Positions 37,967 to 46,067 of a stretch of 64,000 nucleotides of DNA are shown piece after piece; the first letter of the stretch is position 1; each line of letters begins with the position of its first letter. Source of the stretch: Bacillota bacterium (GTDB lineage Bacteria; Bacillota; Clostridia; Acetivibrionales; DTU013); NCBI GenBank assembly GCA_023412915.1, contig JAEZRE010000008.1:1-64000 (forward strand). The letters are read 5' to 3'. The position numbers and the translations under genes were made by a program. The notes beneath the pieces were generated by a model. It was given only the letters and a program-made list of their open reading frames with translations. It did no database searches and was not told where the DNA came from.

Positions 37967-38476
37967 TCACCATTTTTCCCTATGCACCCTTGCTGCACTA
38001 TAACGGTCTACTGTGCTTGCGTTCATGGCAGGATGGCCTATTACCACCATTCCGACGGGCAGTATGTTTTTCGGAAGCTCAAGGAGCTTTGAGAACAGTT
38101 TTACAAGCTTGCCGACAGGATGAACAGCGCACCATACCGCGCCTAATCCTGTACCGTGAGCCATGAGCAGCATGTTTTGGATAGCCGCGGAGCAGTCCTC
38201 GGCTATGAAACCCGGCATGCCCTCCAATTCCTTGTCGCCGCAGACAACTATGGCGCAGCCTGCCTGTGGAAGCATTTTTGCGTACGGATGGCCTTCCGAG
38301 ACACTTTGCAGCAGATCCTTGTCTTTTACGATTACAAAGTGCCACGGCTGATTGTTATGGGCGGAGGGCGCCTGACAACCCGCTTTGATCAAAAGCTCCA
38401 GCGTCATGTCGTCTACTGCTTCGCCTGTAAATTTACGAATGCTCCTTCTTGTAAATATAGCTTCCTGAATATCCAT
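37967..38476 (-). CDS. nitroreductase-family flavoprotein
   Basis: 169 residues. FMN-binding start RRSIRKFTGEAVDD, QAPSAHNNQPWHF and the GLGAVWCAVHP segment are typical of small (NfsB/FRP) nitroreductases. Uses NAD(P)H to reduce nitro, quinone or flavin substrates; the natural one is unknown. AAAGGATG precedes the start. Stands alone. Confidence 0.9.
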   Translation of the reverse strand: MDIQEAIFTRRSIRKFTGEAVDDMTLELLIKAGCQAPSAHNNQPWHFVIVKDKDLLQSVSEGHPYAKMLPQAGCAIVVCGDKELEGMPGFIAEDCSAAIQNMLLMAHGTGLGAVWCAVHPVGKLVKLFSKLLELPKNILPVGMVVIGHPAMNASTVDRYSAARVHREKW

Positions 38477-38553
38477 CGCAAAACATCCTTTCCGAAGTGA
38501 TACATTCAGAGCCTAAGCGCATTCTCAGCGATTGGCTAAAATGTTGAGTACTT

Positions 38554-39156
38554 TCATTTCTTAACCGACTTATAAACTCTTATCCCGCCGCTCTTCACAA
38601 CGTCCTCAGCGTTGCCGAACCTGCCGCGCATTATCTCCCTCAGGGTCTCGCCGCCTTTGTTGTGGTATGCGACAAGCCAGAGCGCTCCCATTGGGTTCAA
38701 ATGGTCCAAGGCTTCGTCGATTAGCTGTGTGAGCAGCTTCTTTCCAGCAGCAAGCGGCGGATTCGTCACTATATCGTCGAACCTAACGCCTGCGAATGCC
38801 GAGTAAAGATCGCTTTTTACCGCTTTAACCTCAAGACGGTTTCTTGATGCATTCTTTATGGCATAATCGACAGCCCTCTCATTTATATCGGAAAGCGTTA
38901 CCGACTGCTTCCCGAACGTTGCTTTTATATATAGACCGACGGCTCCGTATCCGCAGCCGAGATCCAGCACTGATGCACCGGAGGGTGAATAGGCTTCGAT
39001 CAATAGCTGCGAGGCGCGGTCTACACGGTCTTCGAATGCAAAGACTCCGCTGACTGAAGACAGGGTCAGTTCCTCATTTTTGATTTTCTGTGTAAATTCC
39101 CGCTCCCTTATTGCCGAGGTTGGATGCTCCGAATAATAATGCTCGTTTTCGCTCAT
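38554..39156 (-). CDS. class I SAM-dependent methyltransferase, RsmC-like
   Basis: 200 residues. SAM loop VLDLGCGYGAVG (~63-74), acidic SDINERAV, and the catalytic NPPLAAGK typical of N-methyltransferases acting on guanine. The start YYSEHPTS matches small COG2813 proteins, which include the 16S rRNA m2G1207 enzyme; half-length as in Firmicutes. The rRNA target is inference. Confidence 0.85.
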   Translation of the reverse strand: MSENEHYYSEHPTSAIREREFTQKIKNEELTLSSVSGVFAFEDRVDRASQLLIEAYSPSGASVLDLGCGYGAVGLYIKATFGKQSVTLSDINERAVDYAIKNASRNRLEVKAVKSDLYSAFAGVRFDDIVTNPPLAAGKKLLTQLIDEALDHLNPMGALWLVAYHNKGGETLREIMRGRFGNAEDVVKSGGIRVYKSVKK

Positions 39157-39436
39157 TATATGGTTCCCTTCTATTGAGTAAGTCGATAGATACTGTTTGT
39201 TATCTCCTCATCCGCTTATTTTACTCATTACTGATTTCAGCGGTTTACTTATATTATACAATACTGGATAGCAAATCTAAAATACATATGAAGCTAAATA
39301 AAAGCTAAATAAAAAGCACTTGTATTATGAAAACTATAGTACTATTCTATATACGTTATGGACATTACTGTGCTGCCTGTGCCTTATACGGCAACAAGCG
39401 GCATGAATACACGCAGAGGATCTCAAGGGGACAGCA

Positions 39437-40582
39437 ATGACGACTAAAACGGTATCGCTCAAAGCCGTAAGGCTCGATACCATCACGCAAATTTTCAAAA
39501 CGGATATAGTGTTTACAGCCTCGTTGGTGCTTGCGCTTGCAAGCTGCCTTTTCGTCCAGCCCAGGCTGGAGTATATAGATTTCAGGGTGTTGGCAAGTCT
39601 TTTCGACATAATGCTTGCAGTAAAAGCCTTCGAAGAGCTGCAGCTGCTGGAGAAATTATCGGTCGGGATATTGAACAGGTGCGAAGGCAGCCGCAAGGTG
39701 CAGCTGGTACTGATACTTGCAGCCTTCTTTTCATCCATGGTCTTTACAAATGACGTAGCCCTTCTGACATTGGTACCGCTGGCGCTGATAATCGGGAAAA
39801 GATCCGGACAGGATATGGCGCTGACGATAATATTCCAGACACTGGCTGCCAACATAGGCAGCAGCCTGACTCCCATGGGCAACCCTCAGAATCTCTATAT
39901 TTTCTCGTATTACGGACTCGATGCGGGGCAGTTCTTCTCGACTGTCGGAATTTTTACAGCCACAGGGCTGGTATTTTTGTTATTTATCAATAAGAGAAGT
40001 AAAAACACGCCCCTCGAAGTGGAGCTGGATGATATAAAGCTCGCCAATAAAGGCATTGCGATCGTTTGGAGCCTGGTTTTCGTTATTATAATTCTGTCGG
40101 TCTTCAGGATCGTCGACTACAGGATCGCTTTCGCCGTAGCCTCGTTCGCGGCTCTGCTGCTAAACCGCAAGCTGCTGCTGATGGTGGATTACAGACTGCT
40201 CCTGACGTTCATATGCTTCTTCATTTTTATAGGGAATCTGTCTCATTTGAATGTTGTAGGCAGCATGCTGAGGGAGCTCCTTGGCAGCCGTATTTCAGTA
40301 TACTTCGGTTCGATCGTACTCAGCCAGGTGATCAGCAATGTACCGAGCGCCATACTGTTGTCCAACTTTACGGGACATTGGAAGGAGCTGCTGCTTGGCG
40401 TCAACATCGGAGGTATGGGCACGATAATAGCATCGCTTGCAAGCGTCATTTCCTACAAGCTTTATATTGCGGACAATCCGGAAGGCGCCGGTAAATATTT
40501 GTCCCGCTTCAGCCTATACAACATTTTCGGACTCGTATTGTTCACTGCTCTGAATTTTCTTCTGCTTATATTAATCAAATAA
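39437..40582 (+). CDS. ion-transporter-superfamily permease (SLC13/ArsB-like)
   Basis: 381 residues, about 10-11 membrane segments. Two re-entrant hairpin motifs are visible: TNDVALLTLVPLAL with SSLTPMGNPQNL in the first half and ISNVPSAILLSNF in the second, the pattern of the citrate/dicarboxylate/arsenite superfamily. Substrate cannot be assigned. AAGGGG 6 nt before the ATG. The 280 bp upstream are AT-rich with a repeated AAGCTAAATAAAA word. Confidence 0.85.
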   Translation: MTTKTVSLKAVRLDTITQIFKTDIVFTASLVLALASCLFVQPRLEYIDFRVLASLFDIMLAVKAFEELQLLEKLSVGILNRCEGSRKVQLVLILAAFFSSMVFTNDVALLTLVPLALIIGKRSGQDMALTIIFQTLAANIGSSLTPMGNPQNLYIFSYYGLDAGQFFSTVGIFTATGLVFLLFINKRSKNTPLEVELDDIKLANKGIAIVWSLVFVIIILSVFRIVDYRIAFAVASFAALLLNRKLLLMVDYRLLLTFICFFIFIGNLSHLNVVGSMLRELLGSRISVYFGSIVLSQVISNVPSAILLSNFTGHWKELLLGVNIGGMGTIIASLASVISYKLYIADNPEGAGKYLSRFSLYNIFGLVLFTALNFLLLILIK

Positions 40583-40609
40583 ATGAAGGCGTGCATTTTT
40601 GCATATGGC

Positions 40610-40637
40610 TTGAAGTTAATATATACACTGTTATAAT
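40610..40637 (+). promoter_or_regulatory. promoter for ecfA2-ecfT
   Basis: TTGAAG (40610-40615), 16-bp spacer, TATAAT (40632-40637); a second TATAAT follows at 40652-40657. An ATAGTG/CACTAT imperfect hairpin overlaps this region. Confidence 0.5.
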
Positions 40638-40694
40638 GTATAGTGTTTTGATATAATAAAAACCACTATTATATAGAAGGATCCGGGAATTTAA

Positions 40695-41555
40695 ATGCCG
40701 ATTGTTTTAGAAAAGCTCACACATATATATATGCCGGGGACGCCGTTTGAAAAGATAGCTTTGAAGGATATAGACCTTAGAATCGAAGACGGTGAATTCA
40801 TTGGCATAATTGGACATACAGGCTCGGGCAAGTCTACGCTGATACAGCATTTCAACGGTCTTCTGAAGCCTGCTTCGGGGCGCGTGCTTGTCAACGGTCA
40901 GGAGACTACGGGTAAGGGCCTCAAGGAACTGAGGCGCCACGTAGGGATCGTGTTCCAGTATCCGGAGCATCAACTGTTTGAAGAAACGGTGTATAAGGAT
41001 ATTGTTTTCGGGCTTCAGAGGGATAACCTCCCCGAAGAGGAGAAAAGGAAAAAAGTCATTGAAGTGATATCCGCCGTGGGCTTAAAGGAAGAGCTCCTCG
41101 AAAAATCGCCGTTCGAACTGTCCGGGGGGCAGAAGCGGCGTGTCGCCATCGCGGGAGTACTTGTCATGAACCCCGGCATTTTGGTGCTCGACGAACCGAC
41201 GGCCGGGCTTGACCCCAAAGGCCGGGATGAAATATTCGGATTTATCTCCGGGATACACGAAACGATGGGAATAACGGTCATTCTCGTTTCGCACAGCATG
41301 GAGGATGTTGCAAAGCTTGTAAGCCGCGTCATAGTTATGAACAGGGGAGAAGTAGAGATAGACGGCTCCGTGACCAAGGTTTTTGCGGATATCCCGAGGC
41401 TCGAAAGCATTGGTTTGTCCGCCCCGCAGGTCGCATACCTTATGAAGAGAATGAAGCAGATAAAGCCTGAAATAGATGAAAATATATTTACGGTGGCCGC
41501 TGCACGCGACGAATTGCTAAAGCACCTGAGAAATGAGGTGCAGAAGCCATGCTGA
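40695..41555 (+). CDS. ecfA2: ECF transporter ATPase EcfA2
   Basis: 286 residues. Walker A GHTGSGKST, signature FELSGGQKRRVAIAG, Walker B ILVLDEPTAGLDP, H-loop VSHSMED. The YMPGTPFEKIALKDI start is typical of EcfA2. Overlaps ecfT by 7 nt. Forms a heterodimer with EcfA1 encoded 4.6 kb upstream. Confidence 0.95.
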   Translation: MPIVLEKLTHIYMPGTPFEKIALKDIDLRIEDGEFIGIIGHTGSGKSTLIQHFNGLLKPASGRVLVNGQETTGKGLKELRRHVGIVFQYPEHQLFEETVYKDIVFGLQRDNLPEEEKRKKVIEVISAVGLKEELLEKSPFELSGGQKRRVAIAGVLVMNPGILVLDEPTAGLDPKGRDEIFGFISGIHETMGITVILVSHSMEDVAKLVSRVIVMNRGEVEIDGSVTKVFADIPRLESIGLSAPQVAYLMKRMKQIKPEIDENIFTVAAARDELLKHLRNEVQKPC

Positions 41556-42352
41556 ACGCGAGTATCACCATAGGCCAGTACATACCTGGCGATTCCGTAC
41601 TTCACAGGGCTGATCCCAGGACAAAGATCATACTGTCGGTCGTCTTTATGGTAATGACCTTCCTTGTGAACAGTTTCTGGACCTTCGCCGCGCTGACGAT
41701 CTTTACATTGATAGCTGTGCTTATTTCCGGCGTGCCTATGAAATATACCCTCAAAGGCCTCAAACCGCTGCTTTTCATCATAATTTTCACCGCGGTCGTA
41801 AATATTTTTACGACGAGCGGAACGCCGATATCGCAAACAGTCCCTCTCAAATATATAACGTACGAGGGCATCGAGCTGGCGTTGAAGCTGGCGGTACGCC
41901 TTGCCCTGATCATTATAAGCGGTTCGTTGCTGACCTTCACGACTACGCCGATACTCCTGACCGACGGTATTGAAAAACTGCTCAATCCGTTGAAAAAAAT
42001 CGGCTTACCGGCGCATGAGCTTGCTATGATGATGTCTATCGCGCTGAGATTTATTCCGACGCTGCTGGAAGAGACTGACAAGATAATGAAAGCCCAGGCG
42101 GCAAGAGGCGCGGATTTCGATACCGGAAACCTTGTTCAGCGTGCGAAAAGCTTTATTCCGGTACTGGTGCCGCTGTTTGTCAGCGCTTTCAGGCGCGCGG
42201 ATGAGCTCGCCACGGCAATGGAGGCCAGGTGTTACAGGGGAGGAACGGGGCGTACGCGTATGCGCCAGCTCAAGTTCACAGAAGCGGACATAAAGGTTTC
42301 GGTTACCTCGGTGATCTTCTTTGCGGGGCTCCTGCTGCTCGAGTATTTATAA
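41549..42352 (+). CDS. ecfT: ECF transporter membrane subunit EcfT
   Basis: 267 residues. GQYIPGDSVLHRADPRTKI start, about five membrane helices, and the coupling-helix motifs AQAARGADF and MEARCYRGG (the second has Cys in place of the usual Gly). Couples ATP hydrolysis to vitamin-binding S components, which are encoded elsewhere. No S-component gene is in the window. Confidence 0.95.
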   Translation: MLNASITIGQYIPGDSVLHRADPRTKIILSVVFMVMTFLVNSFWTFAALTIFTLIAVLISGVPMKYTLKGLKPLLFIIIFTAVVNIFTTSGTPISQTVPLKYITYEGIELALKLAVRLALIIISGSLLTFTTTPILLTDGIEKLLNPLKKIGLPAHELAMMMSIALRFIPTLLEETDKIMKAQAARGADFDTGNLVQRAKSFIPVLVPLFVSAFRRADELATAMEARCYRGGTGRTRMRQLKFTEADIKVSVTSVIFFAGLLLLEYL

Positions 42353-42422
42353 GCCCTTTTTCCGGTGAAGGCCGGATTTGTTCAACATCCTATTATACAA
42401 GATTTAATTTGGGAGGCATATG

Positions 42423-43736
42423 ATGCTGGGAGATAGGAAAAAAGTCGAAGGGTTCCTCAAAAAATACGGGATGGATGTATCAGGCGTCGATCTTGACAAA
42501 AATTGCGAGCTGTTTGTAAAGGAAATGCAAAACGGTTTGGAAGGTTCCGGATCTCTGCTGATGATCCCGACGTACATCGGCATGGAGAGGGAGCTTCCGG
42601 TCAATGAGCCCGTTATCGCGGTTGACGCGGGAGGAACAAATTTCAGGGTGGCCGTGATACATTTCGATGAAAACAAAAAGCTCGTGACGGAAGATTTCAA
42701 ATTGTATACGATGCCGGGAACCAGAGGCGAGATTTCGAAGGAAGAGTTCTTTGAAACCATGGCCGACTATATACAGCCTGTGCTTCACCGCAGCGACAAA
42801 ATAAGCTTCTGCTTTTCCTACCCGACTGAGATAATGCCAGACAGAGACGGCAGGATTATCAAGTTCAGCAAGGAAGTTAAAATAAGGGACGTAATGGGCG
42901 AGCTGCTCGGCAGGAACCTTATGGACGTTTTCAGGAAACGCGGCTTAGAGAAGGACAAGGAGATCATAGTGCTGAACGATACTGTTGCGACGCTGCTTGC
43001 CGGGAAGTCCGCATCGCCCGGTAGGGTATTCGATAGCTATATCGGTTTTATACTCGGCACCGGGACCAATATCTGCTATGCCGAGAACAGCTCCAATATC
43101 GTAAAGGTGTCCGAACTTCAGGGGAAAGATGATTTGATGCTTATCAACATCGAGTCCGGCGGCTATGGCAAGGCTCCTAGAGGCCAGTTGGACATTGAAT
43201 TTGATAACACGACGGCGAACCCCGGGGATTTTACCTTTGAAAAAACCATTTCGGGCGCTTATCAGGGCGGATTGATCCTCACCGTGATCCGCAAGGCGGC
43301 GGAGGAAGGACTGTTTACCGCTGAGTTTACCGAAGGCTTCAAGAATATAAGGGAGCTGGCTTCCAAGGAAATAGACGATTTCCTGTTCTATCCCTACGGT
43401 GATAACGCGCTTGCAAAATGCTGCGCATTGTCAGGCGCCGCGGGCGACAGAAACATCATGTACCACCTGATCGACGCAATTTTCGAGAGGATGGCGATGT
43501 ATGTCACGTTCAGCTTGACGGCGGTAATCGAAGAGATCGGCAAGGGGACGGACCCCTGCAGGCCGGTATGCATAACGGCAGACGGCTCGACCTTCTATAA
43601 ATCCAAGCTTTTCCGCAGCAAGCTGGAGCATTATATAAAGACCTACACGAACGAGACCAAAGGCATTTACTGCGAGTTCGTAAAAGTGGACAACGGTACT
43701 CTGATAGGCACTGCGATTGCCGGACTTATAAATTAA
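42423..43736 (+). CDS. hexokinase of the eukaryotic family
   Basis: 437 residues; ATG 42423 is 6 nt from GGGAGG, while ATG 42420 is only 3 nt away. ATP-phosphate motif VIAVDAGGTNFRVAVI, SFCFSYPTE with the sugar-binding region, catalytic Asp in VLNDTVATLLAG, and the second phosphate loop GFILGTGTNICYAE. This is the large hexokinase fold (PF00349/PF03727 type), not the usual bacterial ROK glucokinase. Inserted between ecfT and truA; its role in hexose or derivative phosphorylation is inferred. Confidence 0.88.
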   Translation: MLGDRKKVEGFLKKYGMDVSGVDLDKNCELFVKEMQNGLEGSGSLLMIPTYIGMERELPVNEPVIAVDAGGTNFRVAVIHFDENKKLVTEDFKLYTMPGTRGEISKEEFFETMADYIQPVLHRSDKISFCFSYPTEIMPDRDGRIIKFSKEVKIRDVMGELLGRNLMDVFRKRGLEKDKEIIVLNDTVATLLAGKSASPGRVFDSYIGFILGTGTNICYAENSSNIVKVSELQGKDDLMLINIESGGYGKAPRGQLDIEFDNTTANPGDFTFEKTISGAYQGGLILTVIRKAAEEGLFTAEFTEGFKNIRELASKEIDDFLFYPYGDNALAKCCALSGAAGDRNIMYHLIDAIFERMAMYVTFSLTAVIEEIGKGTDPCRPVCITADGSTFYKSKLFRSKLEHYIKTYTNETKGIYCEFVKVDNGTLIGTAIAGLIN

Positions 43737-43744
43737 TGTAAAAT

Positions 43745-43915
43745 TGCGAGGTTTCCGCGCAGGAGGCCATGAGGAAGCAGAATTCTGCCGACCCGGTAGG
43801 AATACATCCGAGGAAAGTGCCGCTAGCATAACCCGGTAGCGTCGACCACGAGGCAGCTTTCCGATGCTATCAGAATTCTGCTGGATTATGACCTCCTGCA
43901 AAGGAAACCCATTTA
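43745..43915 (+). ncRNA. candidate structured RNA or MITE between hexokinase gene and truA
   Basis: Nested stems: GGTTTCC (43750-43756)/GGAAACC (43903-43909); GCAGGAGG (43759-43766)/CCTCCTGC (43892-43899); CAT/ATG; and a perfect 12-bp AGCAGAATTCTG (43776-43787)/CAGAATTCTGCT (43871-43882). Inside are GGAAAG/CTTTCC with TGCC/GGCA (43812-43862) and GCTA/TAGC. ACCCGGTAG occurs twice in the inner part. Length, nested design and unpaired conserved-looking boxes suggest a functional RNA or mobile palindrome. Family not recognised with confidence. Confidence 0.6.
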
Positions 43916-43925
43916 AACTATCGCT

Positions 43926-44897
43926 ATGAGAAACATCAGACTGAAATTAGAATATGACGGCACGGCGTACCACGGCTGGCAGAGCCAGACCAACGCGTCG
44001 ACCGTACAGGATGCCGTAACGGCTGCCGTCAACACCCTGACCGGCGAAGCCTGCAGCCTTATCGGTTCAAGCAGGACCGACACCGGCGTGCACGCCATCG
44101 GTTATGTGTGCAATTTCTTTACGGAATCGGCGATCCCTGCCGATAAATTCTCATACGCTCTTAATACGCTGCTCCCGGACGACATAGTAGTGAGATGCTC
44201 CGAGGAGGTGCCCGCCGGTTTTCATTCCCGTTTCGACGCTAAGGGCAAAACCTACCGCTATCTTATCTATAACTCCGTATTCCCGTCGGCGCTGTTAAGG
44301 CACCGGGCTTATCATGTATATTACCCTCTTGATATCGACGCCATGAACAGGGCCGCGCAGCACCTGACCGGCACACATGATTTTTTTGCTTTCAGCGCAG
44401 CGGGCGGCAGCGTCAAAACAACGGTCCGTACCATTACGAAGGCCGGAATCCAGGCAGGCGGACAGTCGTTCGAACAGTCGCTCAGCCAGTCAATAGGCCG
44501 GGATATCGGGCAGTCGTTAGAACAATCATTAGGCCAATCATTCAAACAGAAGCTCGCCTCTGATCGACCGGCACACGAGTCTGATAATTACGACGGGGCA
44601 GGCTGCAATGAAGCTATCGGCAAACATGCCGCCGGAACCGACCTCCGCTCTGGACGGCTGATCGAGTTCACTGTCACCGGGAACGGCTTCCTTTACAATA
44701 TGGTGAGAATAATCGCAGGCACGCTGATCGAGGTGGGCTTCGGAAAATTGAGCCCCGATGCTATCCCGGGGATCATCGAGAGCCTGGACAGGAGAAAAGC
44801 GGGCAGGACCGCGCCAGCTCATGGCCTTTATCTTGTAGAAGTATACTACGATGCTGAAGCCGGTTTGCAAAAAAATGAAATGGCGGACGATTATTAG
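43926..44897 (+). CDS. truA: tRNA pseudouridine synthase A with QS-repeat insertion
   Basis: 323 residues against ~245-260 usually. RNIRLKLEYDGTAYHGWQ start, catalytic Asp52 in SSRTDTGVHA, and the C-terminal GNGFLYNMVRIIAGTLIEVG are intact. Residues ~176-243 are an insertion, its first half made of four-residue units (QSFE, QSLS, QSLE, QSLG, QSFK). TruA makes pseudouridine at tRNA positions 38-40. No ribosome binding site is near the ATG; the closest, AAAGGAAA, is inside the folded element ~19 nt away. Confidence 0.93.
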   Translation: MRNIRLKLEYDGTAYHGWQSQTNASTVQDAVTAAVNTLTGEACSLIGSSRTDTGVHAIGYVCNFFTESAIPADKFSYALNTLLPDDIVVRCSEEVPAGFHSRFDAKGKTYRYLIYNSVFPSALLRHRAYHVYYPLDIDAMNRAAQHLTGTHDFFAFSAAGGSVKTTVRTITKAGIQAGGQSFEQSLSQSIGRDIGQSLEQSLGQSFKQKLASDRPAHESDNYDGAGCNEAIGKHAAGTDLRSGRLIEFTVTGNGFLYNMVRIIAGTLIEVGFGKLSPDAIPGIIESLDRRKAGRTAPAHGLYLVEVYYDAEAGLQKNEMADDY

Positions 44898-44968
44898 AGA
44901 GATACGGGTATATTAAGCCTATAAATAAGAGATAATGAGAGATAAATTAAAATTTTCGAATTTTGTAC

Positions 44969-44998
44969 TTGACAGTAAGGCAGGACCTGTATTATTAT
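44969..44998 (+). promoter_or_regulatory. promoter for rplM-rpsI
   Basis: TTGACA (44969-44974), 18-bp spacer, TATTAT (44993-44998). Confidence 0.65.
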
Positions 44999-45004
44999 AT
45001 TAAA

Positions 45005-45095
45005 GTGCCAAATAGACCGGCAGATTTTGAGCTGTGCTTATGGCCGGTTATATATATAAGTCCTTGCAACAGGACAATAAGGTAATTGTTGAGGA
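45005..45095 (+). promoter_or_regulatory. structured leader upstream of rplM (L13-leader candidate)
   Basis: About 105 nt of leader with two hairpins: ACCGGC/GCCGGT (45018-45049 region) and GTCCT/AGGAC around TGCAAC (45060-45075). Firmicutes are known to have autoregulatory L13 leaders at this position; match to that family was not tested. Confidence 0.4.
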
Positions 45096-45108
45096 GGAAG
45101 GGTAATCC

Positions 45109-45543
45109 ATGAAGACCTTTATGGCAAAAGCCGAAGAAATTCAGAGAAAATGGTATGTAGTCGATGCCGACGGTAAGCCGTTGGGAAGACTTGCAAGCGA
45201 GGTTGCCAGCGTACTTAGGGGTAAGCACAAACCTACGTTTACACCCCATGTAGATACAGGAGACCATGTAATTGTCATCAACGCATCGAAAGTAGTTCTC
45301 ACCGGAAACAAGCTGGACAACAAGATTTACAGGCATCATTCCGGTTGGCCGGGAGGATTGAAGGAGATAACCTACAGGCACCTGCTGGAAAAGTCGCCTG
45401 AGAAAGTTATCGAACTTGCCGTTAAGAGAATGCTCCCCAAGAACAGCCTGGGACGTCAGATGTTCACGAAACTCAAGGTTTACAAGGGCGCTGAACACGA
45501 GCATCAGGCACAGAAACCAGAAGTTCTGGAAATCAATCTTTAA
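45109..45543 (+). CDS. rplM: 50S ribosomal protein L13
   Basis: 144 residues; [20 protein letters not shown] and the [19 protein letters not shown] block. Early 50S assembly. GAGGAGGAAGGG upstream. Paired with rpsI as in nearly all bacteria. Confidence 0.98.
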   Translation: MKTFMAKAEEIQRKWYVVDADGKPLGRLASEVASVLRGKHKPTFTPHVDTGDHVIVINASKVVLTGNKLDNKIYRHHSGWPGGLKEITYRHLLEKSPEKVIELAVKRMLPKNSLGRQMFTKLKVYKGAEHEHQAQKPEVLEINL

Positions 45544-45560
45544 TGAGGAGGGAGTAAAAA

Positions 45561-45953
45561 ATGGCTAAGATACAGTATTACGGTACAGGCAGAAGGAAAA
45601 AATCAGTTGCCAGGATCAGGCTTGTTCCAGGCGACGGTAAGATAATGATAAATGACAGGGTTATCGATGAGTATTTCGGACTTGAAACACTGAAGGTCAT
45701 CGTAAAACAGCCGTTAACGCTGACCGAGACCACAGCCAAATTCGATGTGATATGCAAGGTAGTCGGCGGCGGCTTCACAGGCCAGGCAGGCGCGATCAGG
45801 CATGGTATCGCAAGAGCGCTTCTCAAGGCGGACGAAGAGTTCAGACCTGTTTTGAAGAAGGCAGGCTTCCTGACCAGAGACCCGAGAATGAAAGAAAGAA
45901 AGAAATACGGTCTCAAAAAGGCAAGAAGGGCGCCTCAGTTCTCGAAGAGGTAA
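45561..45953 (+). CDS. rpsI: 30S ribosomal protein S9
   Basis: 130 residues; [21 protein letters not shown] start, [12 protein letters not shown] tail whose terminal Lys-Arg reaches P-site tRNA. GAGGAGGG upstream. Confidence 0.98.
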   Translation: MAKIQYYGTGRRKKSVARIRLVPGDGKIMINDRVIDEYFGLETLKVIVKQPLTLTETTAKFDVICKVVGGGFTGQAGAIRHGIARALLKADEEFRPVLKKAGFLTRDPRMKERKKYGLKKARRAPQFSKR

Positions 45954-45995
45954 TAATAGCGGTTTACAGCGGAATAGAGATCATTACATTTACAG

Positions 45996-46025
45996 GGAAC
46001 GGTATATCACCGTTCCTTGTGTGTT
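45996..46025 (+). terminator. probable terminator after rpsI
   Basis: GGAACGGT (45996-46003)/ACCGTTCC (46009-46016), 5-nt loop, then TTGTGTGTTTG; the T-run is broken. Confidence 0.6.
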
Positions 46026-46067
46026 TGTGCGGGGCTTGACCTATAGCCCATTTTTCGGGAGGTTGAA

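Noticed and set aside
43808..43820. RNase P-like GAGGAAAG box
   Set aside because: The element is only ~165 nt and lacks the other RNase P conserved regions.
43769..43831. 19-codon frame after AGGAGG inside the folded element
   Set aside because: Spacing of 2 nt is too short and the sequence is fully explained by the fold.
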